From: Labrenzia sp. DG1229
Lineage (GTDB): Bacteria; Pseudomonadota; Alphaproteobacteria; Rhizobiales; Stappiaceae
Direction of reading: 5' to 3'
Length of the DNA stretch: 64,000 nt
NCBI RefSeq assembly: GCF_000521215.1
Contig: NZ_KI928922.1
Span: forward strand, 91,531 to 155,530
Part shown: positions 8,408 to 17,130 of the stretch, piece after piece
Position numbering within the stretch: the first letter of the stretch is position 1
How the letters are laid out: each line of letters begins with the position of its first letter
Program-made: the position numbers and the translations under genes
Notes under the pieces: generated by a model
Database searches by the model: none
Seen by the model: the letters and a program-made list of their open reading frames with translations, nothing else
What the model was told of the DNA's origin: nothing

Positions 8408-9385
8408 ATGAATTCACTCAAGCCTCTGCTCATCAGAACGCTGCAACTGGCGCTGGTCCTCTGGGCTGTGGTGACCATTCTTTTTCTGATGTTCCGGCTC
8501 ATGCCCGGCAGTCCGCTGGCAGCCTACATCGATCCGACATTTACAGAAGAGCAGCAAGAAGCGCTCATCCGTCAGTTCGGTCTGGATAAACCGCTCTGGC
8601 AACAGTATTTCACCTATCTCGTCAATCTACTGAAGGGCGAGCTTGGATATTCCTTCCGCTACCGTGCACCCGTTGCCGAGCGAATTTGGCTGTTGTTGCC
8701 AAACACACTGATCCTGACGTTTTCTTCGCTGATTGTCGCCTATGTGTTCGGCATTCTTGCGGGCGCCTGGCTTGCATGGCGGCGTGGTTCACGTGTTGAA
8801 GTTGCCGCGTTGCCTGTCGTGCTGGCGACCCGCGCAATGCCGGAATTCTGGCTCGGAATGGTTCTGTTGGCAATTTTTTCCTTTTCTCTGGGTTGGTTTC
8901 CAGCCGGTGGAACACGCTCGGCCGGCACGGATTACAGCAGCCTCTGGGCGCTTTATACGTCTGCAGATTTTCTCTCCCACCTGGCGCTGCCCATGTTGAC
9001 GCTGGCAATTTATTCGCAAGGCCTGCCATTGCTTTTGATGCGCTCAAACATGCTGGACGTAATGAAGGAAGATTTCGTCACCATGGCGAAGGTCAAGGGC
9101 CTGTCGTCCTATGCGGTCGTCGTTCGTCACGGTGCACGCAACGCGTTGTTGCCTGTTGTCACCTCCTTTGCCATTGCGGTGGGGTATCAACTGCAGGGCA
9201 ATGTGGTCGTGGAGAGCGTGTTCTCGTGGCCAGGCCTGGGCCGAGAGCTGGTCGCCGCCGTTCTGGCGTCCGATTATCCGCTGGCACAAGGCGCTTTCCT
9301 GATGATTGCAATTGTCGTCATCGCGATGAACCTGATCGCGGATCTGCTCTACACATTCCTCGATCCAAGGATCTCCCATGCCTGA
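8408..9385 (+). CDS. Dipeptide-type ABC transporter permease (DppB-like)
   Basis: A protein of 325 residues with an N-terminal membrane anchor, then the conserved DppB opening (PGSPLAAYIDPTFTEEQQEALIRQFGLDKP shortened here) and several transmembrane segments. The EAA-type loop that contacts the ATPase reads DFVTMAKVKGLSSYAVVVRHGARNA in part. The ATG at 8408 leads directly into the first membrane helix. It overlaps the next permease gene by eight bases, so translation is probably coupled. With the next gene it forms the membrane channel for the substrate delivered by the permuted binding protein. Confidence 0.9.
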   Translation: MNSLKPLLIRTLQLALVLWAVVTILFLMFRLMPGSPLAAYIDPTFTEEQQEALIRQFGLDKPLWQQYFTYLVNLLKGELGYSFRYRAPVAERIWLLLPNTLILTFSSLIVAYVFGILAGAWLAWRRGSRVEVAALPVVLATRAMPEFWLGMVLLAIFSFSLGWFPAGGTRSAGTDYSSLWALYTSADFLSHLALPMLTLAIYSQGLPLLLMRSNMLDVMKEDFVTMAKVKGLSSYAVVVRHGARNALLPVVTSFAIAVGYQLQGNVVVESVFSWPGLGRELVAAVLASDYPLAQGAFLMIAIVVIAMNLIADLLYTFLDPRISHA

Positions 9386-10277
9386 GACGGTTGCCGACAC
9401 GCACGAAAGCGGCGTTGCCCGTATCTTTGCAGCGATACGCCTGCCCGTGGGCGACCCTTTCGCCCTGGCAGGCCTCGTGATCTATGCGGTCTTTATCGCT
9501 ACGGCAATCTGTGCGCCCTACATTGCCCCTTACGATCCCTCGGAAATTCTTTATACGGCCGACTACGATCTCGCCTCCGATCTTCCTCCGGGTGCGAAAG
9601 GACATCTTCTGGGAACGACCTCGCTTGGGCGGGATATCTTCTCCCAGATTGTCTGGGGCGCGCGCTCTGCATTGCTGGTCGGGTTCACCGCCGCTTTCAT
9701 GGTCGCCTTCATCGGATCGATTGTTGGTCTCCTGGCCGGATATTTCGGTGGCTGGGTGGACGCGGTCCTGATGCGTCTGGCGGACGTGGCCTTCGGGATC
9801 CCCTTTCTTCCCTTCGTTATCGTCATCTCTGCATTTTCAGAACCCTCGATCTGGAATACGGTCATCGCAATGGGTCTTGTTCTCTGGCGCGACACGGGCA
9901 GGGTGATCCGGTCTCAGGTCCTGTCGCTCCGCTCACGCGGATATGTGGAGGCGGCGCGCGTGGTGGGATCTTCCGATCTCAAGATCATCTTGCGTCATAT
10001 CACTCCGAACATCCTGCCGTTGTCGTTCCTCTACGGTTCCATAGCGATCGGCTGGGCGATCCTGACCGAAGCGTCCATCAGCTTTCTGGGGTTCGGCGAT
10101 CCGGACGCCATCAGCTGGGGGTTCATGCTGCAGGATGCGTTTGCCAGTCAGGCACTGGCCCGTCAGGCCTACTACTGGTTCATCCCGCCCGGCCTTGCCA
10201 TCATCCTGGTTGTGAGTGCCGGCTTTTTCATTTCGCGGGGATATGAAAACCTGCTCTTCCCGAAGTTGGGGCGCTAA
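9378..10277 (+). CDS. Dipeptide-type ABC transporter permease (DppC-like)
   Basis: A protein of 299 residues starting at ATG 9378 with AAGGA upstream, inside the end of the previous permease gene. It has the DppC layout: a soluble N-terminus, a first membrane helix, a periplasmic loop containing LLGTTSLGRDIFSQIVWGAR, then the transport domain with the cytoplasmic loop GYVEAARVVGSSDLKIILRH that docks on the ATP-binding subunit. It pairs with the upstream permease to form a heterodimeric channel. It ends one base before the first ATPase gene. Confidence 0.9.
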   Translation: MPETVADTHESGVARIFAAIRLPVGDPFALAGLVIYAVFIATAICAPYIAPYDPSEILYTADYDLASDLPPGAKGHLLGTTSLGRDIFSQIVWGARSALLVGFTAAFMVAFIGSIVGLLAGYFGGWVDAVLMRLADVAFGIPFLPFVIVISAFSEPSIWNTVIAMGLVLWRDTGRVIRSQVLSLRSRGYVEAARVVGSSDLKIILRHITPNILPLSFLYGSIAIGWAILTEASISFLGFGDPDAISWGFMLQDAFASQALARQAYYWFIPPGLAIILVVSAGFFISRGYENLLFPKLGR

Positions 10278-10278
10278 A

Positions 10279-11298
10279 ATGGACGCACCGCTTCTCTCGG
10301 TCAAAGATGTGAGCATCGCCTACAAGGTCGGCGCACTCGACATTGTCGCTGTCAGCAACGCCCGATTTGACGTTCCGCAAGGCTCTATCGTGGGACTCGT
10401 CGGTGAATCGGGTTGCGGCAAAACCACGATGGCACGGGCACTCACCCGTGTAATTGCGGATAATGCCCGGATTGCGGCCGGCCAGATGCAGTTTGCCGGT
10501 CAGGACATCGTATCGCTGTCCGAGAAGGACATGAATTCACTGCGCTGGCGCGACATTGCATTCATCCCTCAATCGGCGATGAATTCACTCGATCCGGTCT
10601 ATCGTGTCGAGTACCAGATCGTCGAGGTGCTGCGGGACCGGGGCGGCATGAGCAAATCCACCGCGAGAAAACGTGCAGTGGAACTCTTTGAAATGGTTGG
10701 TATTGATCCTGGACGATTGCGCGATTTTCCGCATCAGTTTTCAGGCGGTATGCGTCAGCGCGCCGCCATTGCGCTGGCATTGGCACTGGAGCCGAAGCTG
10801 GTGGTTGCCGACGAACCGGTGACGGCGCTGGACGTCATTATCCAGCGCCAGATTCTGGACCAGTTGCGCAGCCTGCAACGCGAACTGGGCCTGTCCGTCA
10901 TCATGGTGACGCATGACATTTCCGTGGTGGCATATATCTGCGACCGTACAGTTGTGATGTATGCGGGAAAGGTGGTCGAGGATTGCGACACCGCAACCCT
11001 TCTGAACGAACCGCTCCATCCCTATGCAATGGGGCTGAAAAACGCGTTTCCCGATCTCCATTCGGCAGGAACCGGGATACTGACACCGATCGCCGGCAGT
11101 CCGCCGGATCTTGCAAATCCGCCGCATGGATGCCGTTTCGCGGCACGATGTCCCTTTGCCACCGATCAGTGCCGTGTCGAGGAACCGGCGTTGACTGAAG
11201 ATGCTCCCGGTCACTTCGTTGCCTGTCATCGTGCTGCCGAAGCAGTGGCTTTGCGTGAGGAAGCCAAGCAGCCAGGGACGTGGGGGACGGCGGCATGA
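10279..11298 (+). CDS. Dipeptide-type ABC transporter ATP-binding protein (DppD-like)
   Basis: A protein of 339 residues from ATG 10279. Walker A is GESGCGKTT, the signature is FSGGMRQR, and Walker B is LVVADEPVTALD followed by the H-loop VTHD. The C-terminal oligopeptide-transporter extension is present, with its cysteine cluster (GCRFAARCPFATDQC). It supplies one of the two nucleotide-binding sites of the importer. The stop overlaps the start of the partner ATPase in an ATGA arrangement. Confidence 0.92.
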   Translation: MDAPLLSVKDVSIAYKVGALDIVAVSNARFDVPQGSIVGLVGESGCGKTTMARALTRVIADNARIAAGQMQFAGQDIVSLSEKDMNSLRWRDIAFIPQSAMNSLDPVYRVEYQIVEVLRDRGGMSKSTARKRAVELFEMVGIDPGRLRDFPHQFSGGMRQRAAIALALALEPKLVVADEPVTALDVIIQRQILDQLRSLQRELGLSVIMVTHDISVVAYICDRTVVMYAGKVVEDCDTATLLNEPLHPYAMGLKNAFPDLHSAGTGILTPIAGSPPDLANPPHGCRFAARCPFATDQCRVEEPALTEDAPGHFVACHRAAEAVALREEAKQPGTWGTAA

Positions 11299-12272
11299 GT
11301 GACCCCATTATCGAGCTGCAAGACACAAAGCTGCACTACAAAATAGGGAATGCCGTTTCTGCGATGATGGGCCTCTCGACAACCGTCAAGGCGGTTGATG
11401 GCGTCAGCTTCTCGCTTCACAAGGGAGAAAGCGTCGGACTTTTGGGGGAGTCCGGCTGCGGCAAGACGTCAATGGGTCGCATCCTCGTCCGGCTTGAAGA
11501 AATTACCGGCGGTTCCGCCCGGTTTGAAGGAGACGAGATCGGGGATCTCAAAGGTACGGATCTGCAACGCTTCCGAAGCCGGTCCCAAATGATTTTTCAA
11601 AACCCGTTCGACGCGGTCAACCCGCGCTATTCCATTCGCAAGACATTGGAAGAACCACTTGCGAATGCAAAAATTTCAAGAAGCACCTGGCATCAGCGGG
11701 TCATCGACGCACTTGACCTGGTCGGGCTCGGTGATCCCGAACAGTTTCTCGAGCGATATCCGCACCAGCTTTCCGGCGGACAGCTTCAGCGGGTCGTCAT
11801 GGCCCGGGCGCTCATACTGGAACCTGACTTTGTGGTGGCCGACGAACCGGTTTCAATGCTGGACGTCTCGGTGCGGGCCGGCGTTCTGAACGTTTTTCGG
11901 GATGTGCGTGATCGCCTGGGATTGACGGCCATCTATATCAGTCATGATCTGGCCCTGGTGCGCTACGTCTGTGAACGCACGATCGTGATGTATCTGGGCA
12001 AGATCATGGAAGACGGTCCGACCGAGGATATCGTCCATGACCCGCTGCATCCCTATTCGCAGGCACTGGTCGCTGCGGTGCCGACACCACATGTCGACCA
12101 AAGCCACGATCCGCTGCCAATCGGCGGGAGCGCACCCGACCCCCGCAATCCACCCTCCGGCTGCGTCTTTCGTGATCGCTGCCCCATGGCGCAATTGCGG
12201 TGCGCCGATGAAGTCCCCCAGCCACGCCGGATCGGTACCCGGCTGGTTGCCTGTCATTTTGTGAGTGTCTGA
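11295..12272 (+). CDS. Dipeptide-type ABC transporter ATP-binding protein (DppF-like)
   Basis: A protein of 325 residues. The ATG at 11295 overlaps the upstream stop; a GTG five codons earlier is possible but less likely. Walker A is GESGCGKTS, the signature LSGGQLQR, Walker B VVADEPVSMLD, and the H-loop SHD. The C-terminal extension carries the second cysteine cluster (GCVFRDRCPMAQLRC). It is the second ATPase of the heterodimer. Its TGA overlaps the ATG of the MDR oxidoreductase gene, so import and enzyme genes appear to be one transcript. Confidence 0.92.
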   Translation: MSDPIIELQDTKLHYKIGNAVSAMMGLSTTVKAVDGVSFSLHKGESVGLLGESGCGKTSMGRILVRLEEITGGSARFEGDEIGDLKGTDLQRFRSRSQMIFQNPFDAVNPRYSIRKTLEEPLANAKISRSTWHQRVIDALDLVGLGDPEQFLERYPHQLSGGQLQRVVMARALILEPDFVVADEPVSMLDVSVRAGVLNVFRDVRDRLGLTAIYISHDLALVRYVCERTIVMYLGKIMEDGPTEDIVHDPLHPYSQALVAAVPTPHVDQSHDPLPIGGSAPDPRNPPSGCVFRDRCPMAQLRCADEVPQPRRIGTRLVACHFVSV

Positions 12273-13294
12273 TGCTGGCTGCCTTTTACACCCGCACCGG
12301 TCCAGCCACCGAGGTGCTTCAAATCGCTGACCGGGCGAGAGCTGAGCCCGGCGAAGGCGAGGTGCTGGTCCAGGTAATGACATCCGGCGTCAACCCCGCA
12401 GACGTCAAGCGCAGAGCAGGCTGGAACGGTGCCAGGATGGCGCATCCGCTGATCATCCCGCATTGCGATGGGGCAGGCATCATCCGGTCGGTCGGAAAGG
12501 ATGTCTCCGGCGACAGGATCGGCGAGCGGGTCTGGATGTGGAATGCACAAGGCGGGTATGGCGAAGCCGGACGGGCCTTTGGAACAGCAGCCGAATTCAT
12601 CAATCTTCCTTCCGCCCAGGCCGTCAGTCTTCCGGACGCGCTCGATTTTCAGGAAGGTGCCTGTCTAGGCGTTCCCGCGCTGACAGCCTGGCTCGCGATA
12701 CTGGGTGATGGCTGTGTCGAGGACAAGACGATCCTGATCCAGGGCGGCTCAGGAGCGGTAGGTCAGATCTGCGTGCAGATCGGGCTGGCCCACGGGGCGC
12801 GGGTCTTGTGTACTGTGGGCACGGCGGCAGGGGCGGAAGCGGTTGCTTCGTTCGGTGATGTCACGATATTCAATCGCCACCGACAGGACATTGCAGCAGA
12901 AATCGCCCGTTTGACACAGGGCAAGGGCATCGACCGTATCGTGGAGGTCGATCTCGCCGCCAATCTTGGGACCGACATTGCCTGTCTTGCACCGCACGGA
13001 ACGATTGCCAGTTTTTCCTGCAGTTCAAATCCGGCACCCGTCCTGCCTTATTACGCTCTCGCCGATCTTGGTGCGCAGATCCGTTTCATTCAGGGGTTTC
13101 GGCTGACGGCTGATCAGCGAACCGAAGCCGAAACCGGGATCAACGAGATGATCCGGTCCGCAACACTGCGCCCACGGATCGGGGCAACCTATCCGCTATC
13201 CGAAATTGCCGCCGCACACGCTCGCGTGGAGGCCGGTGCGCTGGGGCAAACCGTGCTCACACTTCCCGCTCTGAACGGAGTTGACCATGAATAA
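12272..13294 (+). CDS. MDR-superfamily NADPH:quinone-oxidoreductase-like protein
   Basis: A protein of 340 residues that starts in a TGATG overlap with the upstream ATPase gene. The N-terminal GroES-like half contains SGVNPADVKRRAGW and HCDGAGIIRSVG. The Rossmann half contains the nucleotide-binding GGSGAVGQICVQIG. No structural-zinc cysteine cluster is visible, which fits the quinone-oxidoreductase/zeta-crystallin branch rather than alcohol dehydrogenases. The family reduces quinones, enones or other activated carbonyls with NADPH. Its role in this operon, between importer and hydantoinase genes, is unknown; reduction of an unsaturated or carbonyl intermediate is one possibility. Confidence 0.85.
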   Translation: MLAAFYTRTGPATEVLQIADRARAEPGEGEVLVQVMTSGVNPADVKRRAGWNGARMAHPLIIPHCDGAGIIRSVGKDVSGDRIGERVWMWNAQGGYGEAGRAFGTAAEFINLPSAQAVSLPDALDFQEGACLGVPALTAWLAILGDGCVEDKTILIQGGSGAVGQICVQIGLAHGARVLCTVGTAAGAEAVASFGDVTIFNRHRQDIAAEIARLTQGKGIDRIVEVDLAANLGTDIACLAPHGTIASFSCSSNPAPVLPYYALADLGAQIRFIQGFRLTADQRTEAETGINEMIRSATLRPRIGATYPLSEIAAAHARVEAGALGQTVLTLPALNGVDHE

Positions 13295-15098
13295 ACAATC
13301 GCGCCTGATCGAACAGCCGCTCTGCGATCCTGTCTCACTCGAGATCATTCGCGGCGCGATCGCTGCGGCTCAATCCGAGATGGAGGCGCTGATAGAGCGC
13401 ACGGCCATTTCTGCCTTTATCCGCGAGAAAAAGGACTTTTACACGGCGCTTTTTGACGGAAACGGCACGATGGCCGTGGGGTCGATGGTTCCGATCTTTG
13501 GTGACATGACCCGGCCTGTGCTCGAGAAGTTTCCGATGGAAACGATGCAGGAGGGCGATGTCTACTGGTACAATGATTGTTATGGCTCCTACGGCGCCAT
13601 ATCCCATTCCAATGATCAGGTTCTGCTCGCACCTGTTTTTCGCAACGGTCAGGTCTGCGCCTTCGTCATGAGCTGGGCTCACTTCGCAGATATCGGCGGA
13701 CTGCGTCCTGGCTCCATCAGCCCCGATGCGACAGATATCTTCCAGGAAGGCATCATGATCCCGGTTACCAAGATGATCGACGCCGGGAAGGTCAATCAGG
13801 CCGCACTCGACATCTTTCATCGCAATTCCAGGTATCCGGATCAGAGCATCGGCGACATGCGTGCCCTGATGGCATCCGTCGAGCTGGGCGTGCGCAGGGT
13901 CGGGGAAATCCTGGACCGGTTCGGGCCTGCGGTTATGGCAGATGCTCTTGCGCAGCTTTTGCAGCGCACGCGGAAGCTGGTGCGCAGCAAACTGGCTGAA
14001 ACCTTTGACTACGGAACACATAGTTTTACCGATGCAATCGATACTGACGGACACGGGAACGGTCCGTTTCATATGCGTTTTTCGCTCACCCGCACCAAGG
14101 GCGCTGACGGTGAGGACGTCTATTCCTTCGATGCTCGCGACAGCGATGACCAGGCGCCAGGACCGATCAATTACCTTATGAATGAAGGTGTCCCGGGGAT
14201 GGCGCTCGGATTGTTTTACCTGGGAGGAGATCCGAGCCAGGTGTGCAATGCCGGAGGTCCAAATGCTCTGGATGAAGTTCTCTTTCGAAAGGGCAGTTTC
14301 CTGCAGCCGGAATATCCGGCGCCGCTTGGATTGCGCGGGTTGACCGCAATGCGCATGATCTCGGCAATGTGCGGACTTCTCAACGCAGGAGGAGGTGAGG
14401 CGCCAGCGGCGAACTCCGCCTATGTCGTCAACATCATGCGAGGCACATATCGGACTGACGACGGCCGGCTCAAACCCTATTTGCTGGCAGACGGAATTGG
14501 CGTCGGTTATGGCGCGCGTTCTACGGCTGACGGAATCGATGCGGTCTATTTCGTCGCTCAGGAAAACTATCCGGTTGAATTTCTTGAAGCCGGTTATCCC
14601 GTCACCATGAGAGCATATGGAATTGCACCCGATTCAGGCGGTCCTGGCCGGTATCGCGGCGGGTGTGGAATCGTTCGCGTGTACGAAATCCTTGCCGAAG
14701 AAACAATGGTCGCAATCCGCATCGACAGCGTCAAGAACCCACCCTGGGGAATCCATGGCGGAAAATCGGGCCGTCACGGTGTTGCAATCGTCAATCCCGG
14801 CACCGATGCGGAAGTCCGCCTCGATCCGCTGTCCGACCGTAACATGCTGAAAAAGGGTGACATATTGCGAATTGAGACCGGCGGGGGAGGTGGACACGGA
14901 CATCCCTACGATCGCCCGCCTGAGAAGGTTTTGAGCGATGTCCTGGGCGGGTTCGTCGAGGCGGAAACCGCATTGAGCGAGTACGGCGTGGTGATTGAGG
15001 ATGGCAGGCTCAACCATGATGCGACCCTGTCGATGCGCAGCAACCGTCCGAAAACTCTCCGCTTTCACCGTCAGGAGTATGTCGATGCCTTCGTCTGA
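13287..15098 (+). CDS. hyuB: Hydantoinase B/oxoprolinase family subunit
   Basis: A protein of 603 residues. The ATG at 13287 has GGAG six bases upstream and overlaps the end of the MDR gene. The HyuB family signature appears as DPVSLEIIRGAI at the N-terminus, then SHSNDQVLLAPVF, RPGSISPDATDIFQEG, GPGRYRGGCGIVRVYE and the glycine-rich ETGGGGGHG near the end. With HyuA it forms ATP-dependent enzymes that open five-membered cyclic amides such as hydantoins or 5-oxoproline, or carboxylate ketones (acetone/acetophenone carboxylase branch). The presence of importer and peptidase genes favours the amide branch. The exact substrate cannot be assigned. Expected to act in the cytoplasm. Confidence 0.9.
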   Translation: MNKQSRLIEQPLCDPVSLEIIRGAIAAAQSEMEALIERTAISAFIREKKDFYTALFDGNGTMAVGSMVPIFGDMTRPVLEKFPMETMQEGDVYWYNDCYGSYGAISHSNDQVLLAPVFRNGQVCAFVMSWAHFADIGGLRPGSISPDATDIFQEGIMIPVTKMIDAGKVNQAALDIFHRNSRYPDQSIGDMRALMASVELGVRRVGEILDRFGPAVMADALAQLLQRTRKLVRSKLAETFDYGTHSFTDAIDTDGHGNGPFHMRFSLTRTKGADGEDVYSFDARDSDDQAPGPINYLMNEGVPGMALGLFYLGGDPSQVCNAGGPNALDEVLFRKGSFLQPEYPAPLGLRGLTAMRMISAMCGLLNAGGGEAPAANSAYVVNIMRGTYRTDDGRLKPYLLADGIGVGYGARSTADGIDAVYFVAQENYPVEFLEAGYPVTMRAYGIAPDSGGPGRYRGGCGIVRVYEILAEETMVAIRIDSVKNPPWGIHGGKSGRHGVAIVNPGTDAEVRLDPLSDRNMLKKGDILRIETGGGGGHGHPYDRPPEKVLSDVLGGFVEAETALSEYGVVIEDGRLNHDATLSMRSNRPKTLRFHRQEYVDAFV

Positions 15099-17130
15099 TA
15101 CCAGTCCGGGTTCCTCTTACGCCGTTGCAGTCGATATCGGTGGTACCTTTACAGACATCTCGCTGCTGGACCGTAACTCCGGCGCCATGTGGCGAGCCAA
15201 GACCCCTTCGATACCGTCCGATCCTTCCCAAGCCTTCATGACCGGTGTCGAGGCCGTAATGGCAGACGCAGGCATTACGGCGAAAGACCTGTCGCGGGTT
15301 CTTCACGGCACCACAGTTGCCACCAACATGATCCTGGAAGACAAGGGTGCACGGACCGCATTGGTTACAACGCGGGGGTTTCGGCATGTGCTCGAAATCG
15401 GGCGCCAGGATATTCCGCGACACGCTAATCTCTTCACATGGGTCAAGCCGGCGCGTCCTGTTCCTGCCGACAGAATTCACGAAGTCGTGGAACGTATCGG
15501 TACAGGCGGAAGGGTTCTTGAGACACTGGATGAAACCAGCGTCCGGCAGGTTGCGGAGACGCTCAAGGACCAGAATGTTGAATCGGTCGCGGTTTGCCTT
15601 CTGCATGCCTATGCAAACCCCGCGCATGAAATCCGCGTGGTCGAAATCCTGCGTGAGGCATTGCCGGACCTTGCAATCACCTGCTCCACAGACGTGCTGC
15701 CTGTTGTTCGCGAATTCGAGAGGTCACTGGCGACGGTATTGAACGCAAATGTCATGCCCGGTGTTTCGAACTACATTTCTCGTTTGCAGGAACGCCTTGA
15801 TGAAGCGCAGGCTGCGTCGCCGCTGTTGCTGATGCAGTCAAACGGCGGTGTTGCGGGGACGGAAGCGATCCGTGTCGCGCCGGCGTTGACTGCCCTGTCG
15901 GGCCCCGCTGCGGGTGTTGTCGGTGCAGTGAATGCAGCCGCTGCCTGTGGCATACGTGATATCATAACGGTCGATATCGGTGGGACATCTGCCGATATCT
16001 GTCTCATTCGGAATGGCAGCATCGCTCTGACCCAGCATGGCAAGGTGGGGGCATGGCCGCTTTCACTTCCGATGGTAGACATGGTGACGATCGGTGCCGG
16101 GGGCGGGTCCATCGCTGCGGTCAACAATGACACGCTCGCAGTCGGACCTCATTCCGCAGGCGCGCGTCCGGGGCCTGCTGCCTATGGTCACGGTGGCGGG
16201 GAAGCGACGGTAACGGATGCTCATGTAACACTCGGCAACCTGCCTCACGCCTTGTTGGGCGGCTCCATGTCTCTCGATGTCGATGCTGCGAAACGGGTGG
16301 TCAGCGACAATGTCGCCAAACCGCTGGGCCTATCTGATGAGGACGCTGCACAAGGTATCCTCGCCATCATGAACAACAACATGATCGGGGCTGTCCGAAC
16401 CATATCGGTCGAACGCGGCCACGATCCGCGCGATTTTACCCTGGTGCCCTTCGGTGGTGCCGGCCCGCTTCATGGCTGCGCTCTGGCAGAGCTGTTGGGC
16501 ATATCGCAAGTCCTGGTTCCTCCTGCGCCGGGTCTGCTTTGCGCTGCCGGTTTGCTGGCAGCGGACGTGAAAGCCGAATTTACCCGTGCCCTGCCGACAG
16601 CCGGTGCCGTCGATCAGGATGTAGGCGAAGCCATCGTGAACAGTCTCAGAAAAAAGGCAGAAGACTGGCTGGATGCGGAAGGGGTTCCCGTCTCTCAGCG
16701 TGAACTCAAGGCCCTCGCGCTTTTGCGCTTCCATGGACAAGGTGGCGAGATCGCCGTCGAGTGGGGACGAACAGCGCAAGAGACGGAAAACAATTTCCGC
16801 GGCGCGCACAAGTCGCTTTATGGTTTCGTGCTTGATGCACAAATCGAGTTGGTGACAATCCGGGTCGAAGCCGTCGGCGCAACCGAACCGATCAAGGTAC
16901 CTGTCCTTGATCCATCAGCACGACCTGACCCCCTCCAGTCCCAAATTGTTCATTGGCCCGGGGGAAAGCAGGAAACACCGATCTACGACCGTGCTTCCCT
17001 GGGTGCCGGGAACGGGATTGCCGGCCCGGCCATTCTCATTCAATTGGATACGACCAGCATCATTCCACCGGGGTGGTTGGCCCGTGTTCATGGTTCGGGA
17101 GCACTCGTTCTGAAAAGGGAAGCCGGATGA
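15085..17130 (+). CDS. hyuA: Hydantoinase A/oxoprolinase family subunit
   Basis: A protein of 681 residues. I chose the ATG at 15085 because AGGAG lies seven bases upstream; an ATG two codons earlier is too close to it. It overlaps the 3' end of hyuB. It has the actin/Hsp70-like nucleotide-binding pattern: VAVDIGGTFTD at the N-terminus, LHGTTVATNMILE, a second TVDIGGTSADICLI and GAGGGSIA. The order hyuB-hyuA in one transcript indicates an ATP-dependent heteromer. The downstream M20 gene starts in an ATGA overlap, suggesting that the ring-opened product is next deacylated or hydrolysed by that enzyme. Confidence 0.9.
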   Translation: MPSSDTSPGSSYAVAVDIGGTFTDISLLDRNSGAMWRAKTPSIPSDPSQAFMTGVEAVMADAGITAKDLSRVLHGTTVATNMILEDKGARTALVTTRGFRHVLEIGRQDIPRHANLFTWVKPARPVPADRIHEVVERIGTGGRVLETLDETSVRQVAETLKDQNVESVAVCLLHAYANPAHEIRVVEILREALPDLAITCSTDVLPVVREFERSLATVLNANVMPGVSNYISRLQERLDEAQAASPLLLMQSNGGVAGTEAIRVAPALTALSGPAAGVVGAVNAAAACGIRDIITVDIGGTSADICLIRNGSIALTQHGKVGAWPLSLPMVDMVTIGAGGGSIAAVNNDTLAVGPHSAGARPGPAAYGHGGGEATVTDAHVTLGNLPHALLGGSMSLDVDAAKRVVSDNVAKPLGLSDEDAAQGILAIMNNNMIGAVRTISVERGHDPRDFTLVPFGGAGPLHGCALAELLGISQVLVPPAPGLLCAAGLLAADVKAEFTRALPTAGAVDQDVGEAIVNSLRKKAEDWLDAEGVPVSQRELKALALLRFHGQGGEIAVEWGRTAQETENNFRGAHKSLYGFVLDAQIELVTIRVEAVGATEPIKVPVLDPSARPDPLQSQIVHWPGGKQETPIYDRASLGAGNGIAGPAILIQLDTTSIIPPGWLARVHGSGALVLKREAG